NCBI GenBank assembly: GCA_964607865.1
Contig: CAZSLZ010000074.1
Span: 1 to 15,956, forward strand
Direction: 5' to 3'
DNA: 15,956 nt
Source of the DNA: CAZSLZ01 sp964607865
Lineage (GTDB): Bacteria; Vulcanimicrobiota; JAJTBE01; CAZSLZ01
Below the pieces are notes generated by a model, which was given only the letters and a program-made list of their open reading frames with translations, was not told where the DNA came from and ran no database searches. Shown here piece by piece: positions 1 to 6,328 of the stretch; within the stretch, counting starts at the first letter, position 1, and each line of letters starts with the position of its first letter. The position numbers and the translations under genes were made by a program.

Positions 1-1
1 G

Positions 2-256
2 GAAGATCAACTGGTGGCGGATATAAACGAACCCTTTGTTAAGAGGCCTTATTTTCAGGTTAACACCAACCCTGCCGGGGCAAAGATTTATATGGACGGA
101 GCTTATGCAGGAAGAACCCCAAAACTGATTAAGTACCTGGAAGATGAGGAGTACAAGATCAAGTTGGTAAAAGACGGATATCAGACAAAGAGGTTTAATC
201 TTAAATTCAACAAGGGTAAGGGGATTACAAAAAATATAAAACTGGATCCCGGTTAA
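2..256 (+). CDS. PEGA-domain protein, C-terminal part (5' end outside window)
   Basis: The reading frame is open from the left edge (codons for E-D-Q-L precede a GTG at 14), so this is most likely the end of a longer protein, not a gene starting at 14. The visible part is one PEGA domain: a beta-strand ending in N-P-A-G-A, then K-I-Y-M-D-G, G-R-T-P, a Y-K-I-K-L strand, K-D-G-Y and a closing I-K-L. PEGA domains are short surface or periplasmic beta-sandwich modules, often at the C-terminus of serine/threonine kinases, S-layer-like or lipoproteins in deep-branching bacteria. What lies N-terminal here (kinase, TPR or membrane anchor) cannot be seen. No strong Shine-Dalgarno precedes the GTG at 14, which supports truncation. 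The gene ends 62 nt before the next one; a T-run follows the stop but I see no clear terminator hairpin. Confidence 0.8.
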   Translation, partial: EDQLVADINEPFVKRPYFQVNTNPAGAKIYMDGAYAGRTPKLIKYLEDEEYKIKLVKDGYQTKRFNLKFNKGKGITKNIKLDPG

Positions 257-318
257 AGTTTTTTTTAAAATTACATACAATTAAGTCCATGAGTCAATTC
301 AGGTTAAGGTGAGTTGTT

Positions 319-1278
319 TTGAGTAAAGCATTGGTAATATTAAAAGCTATAGGAATTTTGCTATTGACAGGAATAGTGGGGGGAGCCATTGCCTTTCTGG
401 GAAACCAGTTGGGACGCTATATCGGCAGGAAGAAAATGTCAATTTTTAAACTGCGCCCCCGTTATACCTCCATGTTAATTACCGCATTGACCGGTTCTCT
501 TATTGCATCTGTTACCCTGGGCCTGGCAATGTTGATTTCCGAACCGGTACGCATTACGCTTCTAACCCCTGAAGCCTATGAACTGAAAGTCCAGGACCTG
601 GAAGACAAGATTGCCAAACTCAGAACCCTGCAGCAGACCGATCTGGTTTATAAAAAGCAGGATATTATTCTTTCTGCTGTAATTCCTGCCCGCAGTAATA
701 AAAGCGCCGACCAGATGAAGGAAGCTTTAAGGGAAGTGGTGGCACGCGCCAACCAGGCAGCTATTGGCAAAAGCGAAATGATTGCCAAGGAACGGGGCGA
801 AGACTTTATACCTCCCCCAGATAACAAACTGGTGGGGTATATTCCCGATAATTTTATGGATGTTGCCAACGAATTAAGCCGGTTGAACGGAGAATACATT
901 ATTTTTGTCCGGGCACATCACCATGCAACCCTGGGAGATCGGTTCCGGGTGGAGTTGGGAAGCCCCCTGCCCAACAACCTGGTTTACAGGCAGGGTGAGG
1001 TTATCGCCAATAGAAAAATTGACGGAAAAGCAGATTATTTTGCAATTTACGATGAGTTGTTAAAAATTATAAAAAATGAAGTCAGCCAGGAGGCCATTGT
1101 GAAAGGGGTTTTTCCCAACCCCGAGGATAAATCCGTAGGAGAATTTGATGAAAAGGAATTAAAAGCTCTTGCCAGGGAAATTAAAAAAATTAACCAGAAC
1201 GTTAATGTGATATTTTTTACCAGAGAAAAAACTTATGTTCACGGGCCCCTTAAACTGGGTATAAAAATTCAGCAATAA
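319..1278 (+). CDS. DUF3084-family membrane protein
   Basis: This 319-residue protein has two N-terminal membrane segments (about residues 7-28 and 51-73) joined by a basic loop with G-R-Y-I-G-R-K-K and S-I-F-x-L-R-P-R-Y-T. That loop is the hallmark I associate with the DUF3084 family, known mainly from cyanobacteria. A predicted coiled coil follows (about 84-115: E-L-K-V-Q-D-L-E-D-K-I-A-K-L), then a soluble alpha/beta part to the C-terminus. The function of the family is not established; topology suggests a membrane-anchored protein with a large domain on one side. The start is TTG at 319: an in-frame stop lies at 310-312, and AAGGTGAG sits 5 nt upstream of the TTG. The YqgF-like gene starts 14 nt downstream of the stop, so the two are almost certainly co-transcribed. 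Confidence 0.82.
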   Translation: MSKALVILKAIGILLLTGIVGGAIAFLGNQLGRYIGRKKMSIFKLRPRYTSMLITALTGSLIASVTLGLAMLISEPVRITLLTPEAYELKVQDLEDKIAKLRTLQQTDLVYKKQDIILSAVIPARSNKSADQMKEALREVVARANQAAIGKSEMIAKERGEDFIPPPDNKLVGYIPDNFMDVANELSRLNGEYIIFVRAHHHATLGDRFRVELGSPLPNNLVYRQGEVIANRKIDGKADYFAIYDELLKIIKNEVSQEAIVKGVFPNPEDKSVGEFDEKELKALAREIKKINQNVNVIFFTREKTYVHGPLKLGIKIQQ

Positions 1279-1292
1279 GTTCAGAAAGAATT

Positions 1293-1742
1293 ATGTCGAA
1301 TATAACCCATTCCGAAGTTAATATAATAATTTCCATAGATCCCGGCTCCTCAAAAACCGGGATTGCTGTAATTAACACAGGAAAAGAAATACTGGAAAGA
1401 AAAATTGTACCCACAAAAAAACTGGAAAATGAAATTAAATCTTGTATTTCTACCCATAAACCTGATATAATAATTATGGGTGACGGAACCTGGTCACGCC
1501 GGGTGAAGCCCAGAGTGGAAAAAGTAAGAGGCGAACTGCCTTTTTGCCTGGTAAACGAAAAACATTCCACCGAAAAAGCCCGGCTGAGGTATTATAAGGA
1601 AAACCCCCCAAAGGGTTTCTGGAAATTGATTCCCGTAACTCTACAGGCCCCCCCCGAACCCTATGACGACCTGGCAGCTGTGATAATTGCCGAGGACTAC
1701 ATCGACAAACGACTGAATGAAAATATTGAAAATATGGAATAA
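1293..1742 (+). CDS. RuvC/YqgF-like RNase H-fold protein
   Basis: A 149-residue protein of the size and motif order of YqgF/RuvX-type Holliday-junction resolvase or pre-16S rRNA nuclease domains. The first strand carries I-D-P-G-S-S-K-T-G-I-A (Asp16), the usual first metal ligand. A second acidic residue is Glu89 in V-N-E-K-H-S-T, and the C-terminal P-Y-D-D-L-A-A-V-I-I-A-E-D (Asp125/Asp126) matches the last acidic position. All three acidic sites are present, so an active nuclease is plausible. The sequence is diverged from the core yqgF gene, so I do not assign that symbol; it could be a paralogue with a role tied to the DUF3084 partner. The Shine-Dalgarno is weak (AGAAAG), which fits translation coupled to the upstream gene. 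A promoter-like TATAAT follows its stop codon. Confidence 0.75.
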   Translation: MSNITHSEVNIIISIDPGSSKTGIAVINTGKEILERKIVPTKKLENEIKSCISTHKPDIIIMGDGTWSRRVKPRVEKVRGELPFCLVNEKHSTEKARLRYYKENPPKGFWKLIPVTLQAPPEPYDDLAAVIIAEDYIDKRLNENIENME

Positions 1743-1758
1743 TAATTTTTTTAAACTG

Positions 1759-1764
1759 TATAAT
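1759..1764 (+). promoter_or_regulatory. Possible -10 box before the propeller gene
   Basis: A perfect TATAAT lies 46 nt upstream of the GTG start at 1811, in the only sizeable gap between the YqgF-like gene and the propeller gene. No good -35 is found at 16-18 nt upstream. A small inverted repeat (ACAAG at 1768-1772, CTTGT at 1780-1784) follows it. Confidence 0.3.
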
Positions 1765-1810
1765 AATACAAGTGATTTTCTTGTGTAGATCTGCCAAGGA
1801 GTGATTTAAA

Positions 1811-3289
1811 GTGAAAAAAAACCTCCGGTATTTTGTTTTTACCGCTCTCATTGCAATTCTGGTGACTGCCACCGCTTTTGCCTTCTTTTTCGGAGGCCCC
1901 AAAAAAAAGAAAGGCGCTTCGGTTTTCGGAATGGTTATCGGCCCTTCCAATGTGAACCAGGCCGACGCCAATTATTCTCCCATACAGGGGGCGGTAGTGG
2001 AGATAAGAGGCCCCAAGGGTAACATGAATACCACCACTGACCATATGGGAGCTTTCCAGTTTCAAAATGTACCCGCCGGCGATTACACCCTGTCCATAAG
2101 TAAGCCCAGCTACAGTTCCCACGTGGAAAAATTATCTCTCAAGGATGCGGAAACAAAAAGGATCAAGAACGTAGCGTTAATTCCCGGCGGAGAAATGACC
2201 ACCGGCGGCGGTGGGGTAATCCCCCCCAACACAGCATATGTAGCTTTCGCCAAGATTGATACCGGAGATCATGCCAGCAAGACTACCATGTGGCAGAAAG
2301 GCGCCATCATGCAAGGCGCCGACCCCTTTGCATTGGATGGCAATGCTCCCCCTGATTATTCCCGTGGCATGAACCCTTATTCCAAGGGCGAACAGGTTTC
2401 CGCCTATGAAAATGCCCTCATGTCCATAGACCCCGAGGATTCTGAAAAACTGCAATATACCAAGCTGGACGGCCGGCCCACATGGATGGCTTTTAATGTG
2501 GCAGGCACAAAACTTTACGTAGCTACAGATCAGAACCACGTTCTGATTTATGATACCCTGAATAATAATATAGTTATCGGCAGCATTCAGACCCCTTCAC
2601 CTGCCACCGACCTTGCCCTCAGCAATGACGGCCGCTGGCTTTTCATCTCCTATGGCAGCGATGGGGTCATGGTGGTGGATACCAAAAACAATGTTCCCGC
2701 CAATAATATTCCGGTTCCCCCCATGAACGACGGGACCCCTGGGATGCCCATGGCCATTGCGGTGAGCCCCGATAACAACCAGCTTTATGTTGCTCTTTCC
2801 ACCATGAATTCCGGTGAGGTTGTGGCAATAGACGCCTATACCAAACAACCCGTGAGCCGCGCCCCGGTGGGAGCCCAACCCGTAGGCATGGCAATTTCTC
2901 CCGACGGCAGCAAATTATTCGTGGCCAATCACAACTCCGCCAACGTTTCGGTATTAAGCACTTCGCCCCTTTCACTGATCAATAACGTTTCTTGTGGAGT
3001 AAGCCCCACCAAAGTGGCGGTTTCACCTGACGGGCAGAAGGTATTTGTAAGTTGCAAGGGAAGCAATTCAGTTTCTGTGATTTCAGGTATGACCGGAATG
3101 TCCATCGGTGATATTGTGGTAGGAAAGGAGCCCATGGGACTGGGAGTCAGCGGTGACGGTTCCAGGCTGTATGTGGCAAACCACGCCGAAGGAACTGTGT
3201 CGGTGGTTGATACCAATTCTCATTTTGTGCTTAAAACCACCCGGCCCCAGCCTCATTCAAGGCCTTACGGTATAGCTATAAAACCATAG
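1811..3289 (+). CDS. Secreted protein: carboxypeptidase-regulatory-like domain plus YVTN beta-propeller
   Basis: A 492-residue exported protein. Residues 1-24 form a signal peptide (K-K-N-L-R, a hydrophobic core, then A-T-A-F-A). Residues about 36-126 form a carboxypeptidase-regulatory-like beta-sandwich, with P-I-Q-G-A-V-V-E-I, D-H-M-G-A-F-Q-F-Q-N-V-P-A-G-D-Y-T-L and a closing I-K-N-V-A-L. Residues 127-222 are a Gly/Pro-rich stretch I do not recognise. Residues about 223-492 hold six propeller repeats of the type S-P-D-G-x-x-L-Y/F-V-A-N...V-S-V-V-D, followed by R-P-Y-G-I-A-I-K, which probably closes the ring. Such propellers are usually binding or surface-scaffold modules, not enzymes. The GTG start at 1811 is fixed by AAGGAGTGA 6 nt upstream and by the signal peptide beginning there. 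The metallopeptidase gene starts 9 nt after its stop, so both are probably exported together. Confidence 0.85.
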   Translation: MKKNLRYFVFTALIAILVTATAFAFFFGGPKKKKGASVFGMVIGPSNVNQADANYSPIQGAVVEIRGPKGNMNTTTDHMGAFQFQNVPAGDYTLSISKPSYSSHVEKLSLKDAETKRIKNVALIPGGEMTTGGGGVIPPNTAYVAFAKIDTGDHASKTTMWQKGAIMQGADPFALDGNAPPDYSRGMNPYSKGEQVSAYENALMSIDPEDSEKLQYTKLDGRPTWMAFNVAGTKLYVATDQNHVLIYDTLNNNIVIGSIQTPSPATDLALSNDGRWLFISYGSDGVMVVDTKNNVPANNIPVPPMNDGTPGMPMAIAVSPDNNQLYVALSTMNSGEVVAIDAYTKQPVSRAPVGAQPVGMAISPDGSKLFVANHNSANVSVLSTSPLSLINNVSCGVSPTKVAVSPDGQKVFVSCKGSNSVSVISGMTGMSIGDIVVGKEPMGLGVSGDGSRLYVANHAEGTVSVVDTNSHFVLKTTRPQPHSRPYGIAIKP

Positions 3290-3298
3290 TGAGGTTTT

Positions 3299-3892
3299 AT
3301 GAAAACTAAAAAAATTCTTATAATTTTAATATTGGTTGCCTGCATATCAGTTTTTCCTGCAAGGGCCCAGACAGTTAAAACCCAGGAAGAAGCTGAAAAG
3401 ATATTCAAGGATGTAAGAAGCCGGCTGGCAAAACTGGGAATATCTTTGGACCGGGAAATTCTGCTGAAACTCAGGACTGTGGATGAAATCCACGTCCAGC
3501 ATAATTCCACCGGCGGCAGGGCTGTGAACATAGGAGGCTATTACCAGCCTTTCAACCCGGAAACTATATGGATTATTCAGGATAAGTCCCGTGAATATAC
3601 CTATGGGGTCCTGGCTCATGAATTCGGCCACGCCTGGCAGTCTTCCAACGCGCCTCTTCAGGACAGAATGATCAAGGAAGGGTTTGCCGAATGGTGCGAA
3701 TATCAGATCTTGAAATCTCTGGGTGCCAGTCATTGTTTAAAACAGATGGAAAATAACCCGGACCCCGACTATGGCGGTGGTTTGAGGCTTTTTCTGGCTG
3801 TGGAAAAAAAGGAAGGGCTCAAAGGACTGTTAGAATTTGCCAGAACCCAGCAGAACCCCCCGGACTGGTTCAAAGATCCCCTTAAAAAATAA
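3299..3892 (+). CDS. Secreted zinc metallopeptidase (HExxH, DA1-like)
   Basis: A 197-residue protein with an N-terminal export signal: K-T-K-K, a hydrophobic run, then V-F-P-A-R-A before Gln24. The catalytic motif is L-A-H107-E108-F-G-H111-A-W, with two His zinc ligands and the catalytic Glu. A second conserved block, K-E127-G-F-A-E-W, supplies the likely third zinc ligand, as in gluzincins. The H-E-x-x-H-A-W plus E-G arrangement resembles the peptidase domain of DA1-type proteins, but the LIM and ubiquitin-binding parts of plant DA1 are absent. Substrates are unknown. An alternative reading of the N-terminus is a lipobox (L-V-A-C15), which would make it a lipoprotein; the A-R-A site looks better to me. 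The start is supported by GTGAGG a few nt upstream. It is downstream of the propeller gene in the same unit, which may supply a binding surface or substrate. Confidence 0.78.
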   Translation: MKTKKILIILILVACISVFPARAQTVKTQEEAEKIFKDVRSRLAKLGISLDREILLKLRTVDEIHVQHNSTGGRAVNIGGYYQPFNPETIWIIQDKSREYTYGVLAHEFGHAWQSSNAPLQDRMIKEGFAEWCEYQILKSLGASHCLKQMENNPDPDYGGGLRLFLAVEKKEGLKGLLEFARTQQNPPDWFKDPLKK

Positions 3893-3994
3893 GTTATAAT
3901 TTAATTCTTCAACTACTGATTTATTCAGATTATTTCTTACCCCTGGAAAACAAAAATGTAAGTTTTCAGAGACAGAAAAGGTCAGGCAATATAA

Positions 3995-4027
3995 AAGAGC
4001 CCCGCATAAAATCAGGGCTCTTATTTT
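3995..4027. terminator. Bidirectional terminator with interleaved second hairpin
   Basis: The 8-bp stem AAGAGCCC (3995-4002) pairs with GGGCTCTT (4015-4022) across a 12-nt loop. It is followed by ATTTTATG on the plus strand and, read the other way, by TTTTATATTG. It lies between the convergent metallopeptidase and small secreted protein genes, 22 nt from the stop codon of the latter, so it can serve both. A second perfect inverted repeat overlaps it (see findings). Confidence 0.75.
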
Positions 4028-4048
4028 ATGCATAAAACTTCTGAATGT

Positions 4049-4579
4049 TTATTTCAGAGCCTGGCCGGTAATATGATACCTGGCAGGGCCTTGCGATGAA
4101 GTAAGCCCAATATTTTCTATTGCATAAGTTATTCCTGATAACCCAAAATAAACTTTCCCCTCATATTCAACTGCTGCAATGTAATTTCTGCCTCCCCAGG
4201 AACCACCTTTATATTTCACTACGTCAAATTTTACATCTTTGGTAACCTTGCCGATAGTCATTTTCTTGCTTGCAGAATTGTATTTACAGTCAAGTTTGAG
4301 CTTCTTACAGATGGTTTTTACATCTTCCAGGCTGAAGAATCCTCTATATACGCCTTTTTTCAGCCATTTTTCATACATTTTTACAATAATTCCATTATAC
4401 GTTCCAAATTCAATTTTATCAATTATATCTGCACCTTTTTCGTCATAAACTGAGTAAATTATCTCCATCTGCAATGGTTTCATATCCAGTTTACCTTCAC
4501 CCTCTTCAGCCCTTCCTGTTGTTGCCGCAGTCATTATAACTACTACGGTTAAAAGTAAAATTGTTAAAATTTTCTTCAT
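4049..4579 (-). CDS. Small secreted protein of unknown function
   Basis: A 176-residue protein with a clear signal peptide (M-K-K-I-L-T, long Leu/Val core, A-A-T-T-G-R-A before Glu25). I do not recognise the mature part with confidence. Residues about 80-120 (F-F-S-L-E-D-V, K-K-L-K-L-D-C-K-Y, K-K-M-T-I-G-K-V-T-K-D-V-K-F-D) have the rhythm of the copper-amine-oxidase N-terminal-like 'stalk' domain found in Firmicute wall proteins, but this is only a resemblance. The C-terminus (about 140-176) is a second beta-rich block. Lys content is high and codons are AT-rich: the 60 nt at 4381-4440 hold 14 G/C (23%), against 35 of 60 (58%) at 2701-2760 in the propeller gene. The start at 4579 follows AGGAGGG at ideal spacing. 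It stands alone, leftward, with a long AT-rich leader containing a palindrome. Confidence 0.7.
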   Translation of the reverse strand: MKKILTILLLTVVVIMTAATTGRAEEGEGKLDMKPLQMEIIYSVYDEKGADIIDKIEFGTYNGIIVKMYEKWLKKGVYRGFFSLEDVKTICKKLKLDCKYNSASKKMTIGKVTKDVKFDVVKYKGGSWGGRNYIAAVEYEGKVYFGLSGITYAIENIGLTSSQGPARYHITGQALK

Positions 4580-4596
4580 GATAATCCCTCCTATTT

Positions 4597-4616
4597 TTTA
4601 TATTCTGGAATATAAA
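4597..4616. promoter_or_regulatory. 20-nt palindrome in the leader of the small secreted protein gene
   Basis: TTTATATTC and GAATATAAA are perfect complements around a central TG. The palindrome ends 17 nt before the start codon at 4579, just upstream of the ribosome binding site. The core ATATTCCAGA recurs in inverted orientation at 4647-4656 (TCTGGAATAT at 4604-4613). This could be a repressor operator or an mRNA leader hairpin; the sequence alone does not decide. Confidence 0.4.
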
Positions 4617-4698
4617 TGTTTTTCCTTTATGTAAACGAGCATCCAAATATTCCAGAGAATTCATAATTTAATATTATTCTAATATACTTATTTACTTA

Positions 4699-4726
4699 AT
4701 TATATTTGCTGAAAGTATACTTTGAA
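4699..4726 (-). promoter_or_regulatory. Possible promoter of the small secreted protein gene
   Basis: Read on the minus strand, TATAAT (4699-4704) is preceded after 16 nt by TTCAAA (4721-4726), which matches four of six -35 consensus bases. This would give a leader of roughly 110 nt containing both palindrome half-sites. Alternatives such as TTTACA closer to the gene exist but have poorer spacing. Confidence 0.35.
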
Positions 4727-5026
4727 CCTTGAGAGCAAAATAAAATTTTTTCAATTATTCAGCTATGTTTGAGTTGGTAAAAATTGCTCGTCATAACAAA
4801 AAAATGCATCACGTCTTCACGGAAACAAGCTGTCATCAGCATTAGTATGGCAATAAATCACTTCACTTCAAGCAGGCTCCTGCTTTCCTTCGACCAATCC
4901 AGCAACTCGTCGGACTTCCTTTACTTTGATCTATTTCCATTCGTTTTTGAGCCATAGAAGCTTACTTCTACATAAAAGAAAAATATAATGCAGACGTTAC
5001 GGATTTTCGGAAAATAGCATATACTT

Positions 5027-6292
5027 TTACTGTGCCCAACTGCCTCCCTGAGTGGTTATCATATTAACCGAAGCTTCCGTAAAGGCTCCCCCCACGGGTA
5101 TAGGGGTTCCCCCGGTGGCAGCGTTAAGGTTGAAAGCTATGTTGTCTCCCCCCTGGTTCAGGTTGATCATTTCTGTCATAGTCCAGTCGGCAAAAGCTGC
5201 AGAACCAGCAGTATATTGATATAGATAGAACCTGTCGATTTCAAGCAGGGCTTCTTCATGATATTCAAGATAATATCCCTGAAAGGGAGCTGATTCATTG
5301 GAGGGACGAGGGCTCTCAAAAATTATGGCATCCTGAATTTTTGAGATAAATAAGCCTCTGAACTGAACATAGGGGTTATCCATTACATGTTTACCTTCGT
5401 AAACTCCCACGTAGCGGCCAGGCTCCACCCGACGGAACTGCATACTGATTTCAGTGGAGTTTTCTTCGTCGCCAAAGGCACCAACAAAGGAGATCAAATC
5501 ATCTACCGGGTTAATGGGAGCAAGAAAAATGCTTTTCTGGCCTTCATATTCCACATTAATAAGCCCGGAAGTTCCCGAACCGGTGATGTAAATTTTATGG
5601 TTGCGGGATGATTGAATCTGGCCGGTCATGTTGAAACTTATATTTCCGCCAATTCCGGCAGGAAGGAAGGGGTAGTTGGAGCCGATATTCGAAAGGTAGA
5701 GATATCCCATGCCTTCGGTGCCCACATTATCTATGGCCAGATTGACCAGCTGATAATGCCCGTAAGTTTTGCTCACACTGGCGTGGTCATAATCGGGGTT
5801 ATAAAAAGCCAGGGAAACAACTGCATTATCCTGGCCCAGTTTTTCGGCCAGAAAAGCTTCCGTGAGAGTGGCCTGCAGGTAATCCTTGTTATGTGAACCC
5901 TGGAATGTGGCGGTAAGGACGGTAAATTCGTTTATAAAGGTAACGGTTATGTTTTCTCCGTTTATTGAAACGTTTTGAGGAATCAAGACATACATGAAGA
6001 TGGAATCCAGGTTCAGGCTCCGGGTAAGATGATAGATATTAAGCTGGCCTGCCCCAAGTTGGCCTTCAGTTATATGCAGATACCATTCGGCATTAACCGG
6101 ATGTAACCCCTGGGTCAGGTTCATATCCAGGGTATCGGTTTCGGTTCCCACACCCTGCCAATAAAGAACCCTGGTTTTGCTGATATTCTCCAGAGGCTCC
6201 CGGGAGGTTCCCTCACCCGAAGAACAACCCGCCAGGACAGCAATTATAGCAACAAATAGTAACGATAACATAATTCTGTTTATATTTTTCAT
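5027..6292 (-). CDS. Putative lipoprotein of unknown function
   Basis: A 421-residue protein with a lipoprotein signal (M-K-N-I-N-R, hydrophobic core, V-L-A-G-C23), so the mature protein is probably lipid-anchored on the outside of the cytoplasmic membrane or in the outer membrane. The start at 6292 is chosen over an in-frame ATG at 6307 because GGAGGA sits 7 nt before it and the signal peptide starts there. The mature part is beta-rich, poor in Lys and rich in Asn/Gly/Thr. It has no motif I recognise; stretches such as Y-L-Y-L-S-N-I-G and G-Y-Y-L-E-Y-H suggest a beta-sandwich or propeller-like surface protein. It starts 36 nt after the malQ stop with no terminator between them, so the two are probably co-transcribed. 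A role in binding glucans at the surface is conceivable but rests only on this position. Confidence 0.7.
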   Translation of the reverse strand: MKNINRIMLSLLFVAIIAVLAGCSSGEGTSREPLENISKTRVLYWQGVGTETDTLDMNLTQGLHPVNAEWYLHITEGQLGAGQLNIYHLTRSLNLDSIFMYVLIPQNVSINGENITVTFINEFTVLTATFQGSHNKDYLQATLTEAFLAEKLGQDNAVVSLAFYNPDYDHASVSKTYGHYQLVNLAIDNVGTEGMGYLYLSNIGSNYPFLPAGIGGNISFNMTGQIQSSRNHKIYITGSGTSGLINVEYEGQKSIFLAPINPVDDLISFVGAFGDEENSTEISMQFRRVEPGRYVGVYEGKHVMDNPYVQFRGLFISKIQDAIIFESPRPSNESAPFQGYYLEYHEEALLEIDRFYLYQYTAGSAAFADWTMTEMINLNQGGDNIAFNLNAATGGTPIPVGGAFTEASVNMITTQGGSWAQ

Positions 6293-6328
6293 TTCAGCTT
6301 CCTCCATATACCCTTATAAATATTATCA

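Larger units (their letters stand above)
4580..5026. other. Intergenic stretch without a convincing gene
   Basis: The first 200 nt are very AT-rich and form the leader of the gene ending at 4579. From about 4780 the composition changes, and short open frames exist on both strands (30 codons at 4863-4955 minus, 36 codons at 4847-4957 plus). None has a ribosome binding site or recognisable product. Two hairpin-forming repeats lie here: AAGCAGG/CCTGCTT at 4870-4885 and TAGAAG/CTTCTA at 4955-4970. On the minus strand a seven-T run ends near 4799. It could be a decayed mobile element or a small RNA, but I cannot identify it. Confidence 0.4.

Noticed and set aside
1474..2122. Overlapping leftward open frames of over 120 codons across the YqgF-like and propeller genes
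   Set aside because: They run antisense to well-supported genes, lack ribosome binding sites and give low-complexity or basic, non-family-like proteins.
4847..4957. 36-codon rightward and 30-codon leftward small open frames in the 4.6-5.0 kb gap
   Set aside because: No ribosome binding site, overlapping each other on opposite strands, and no recognisable product.
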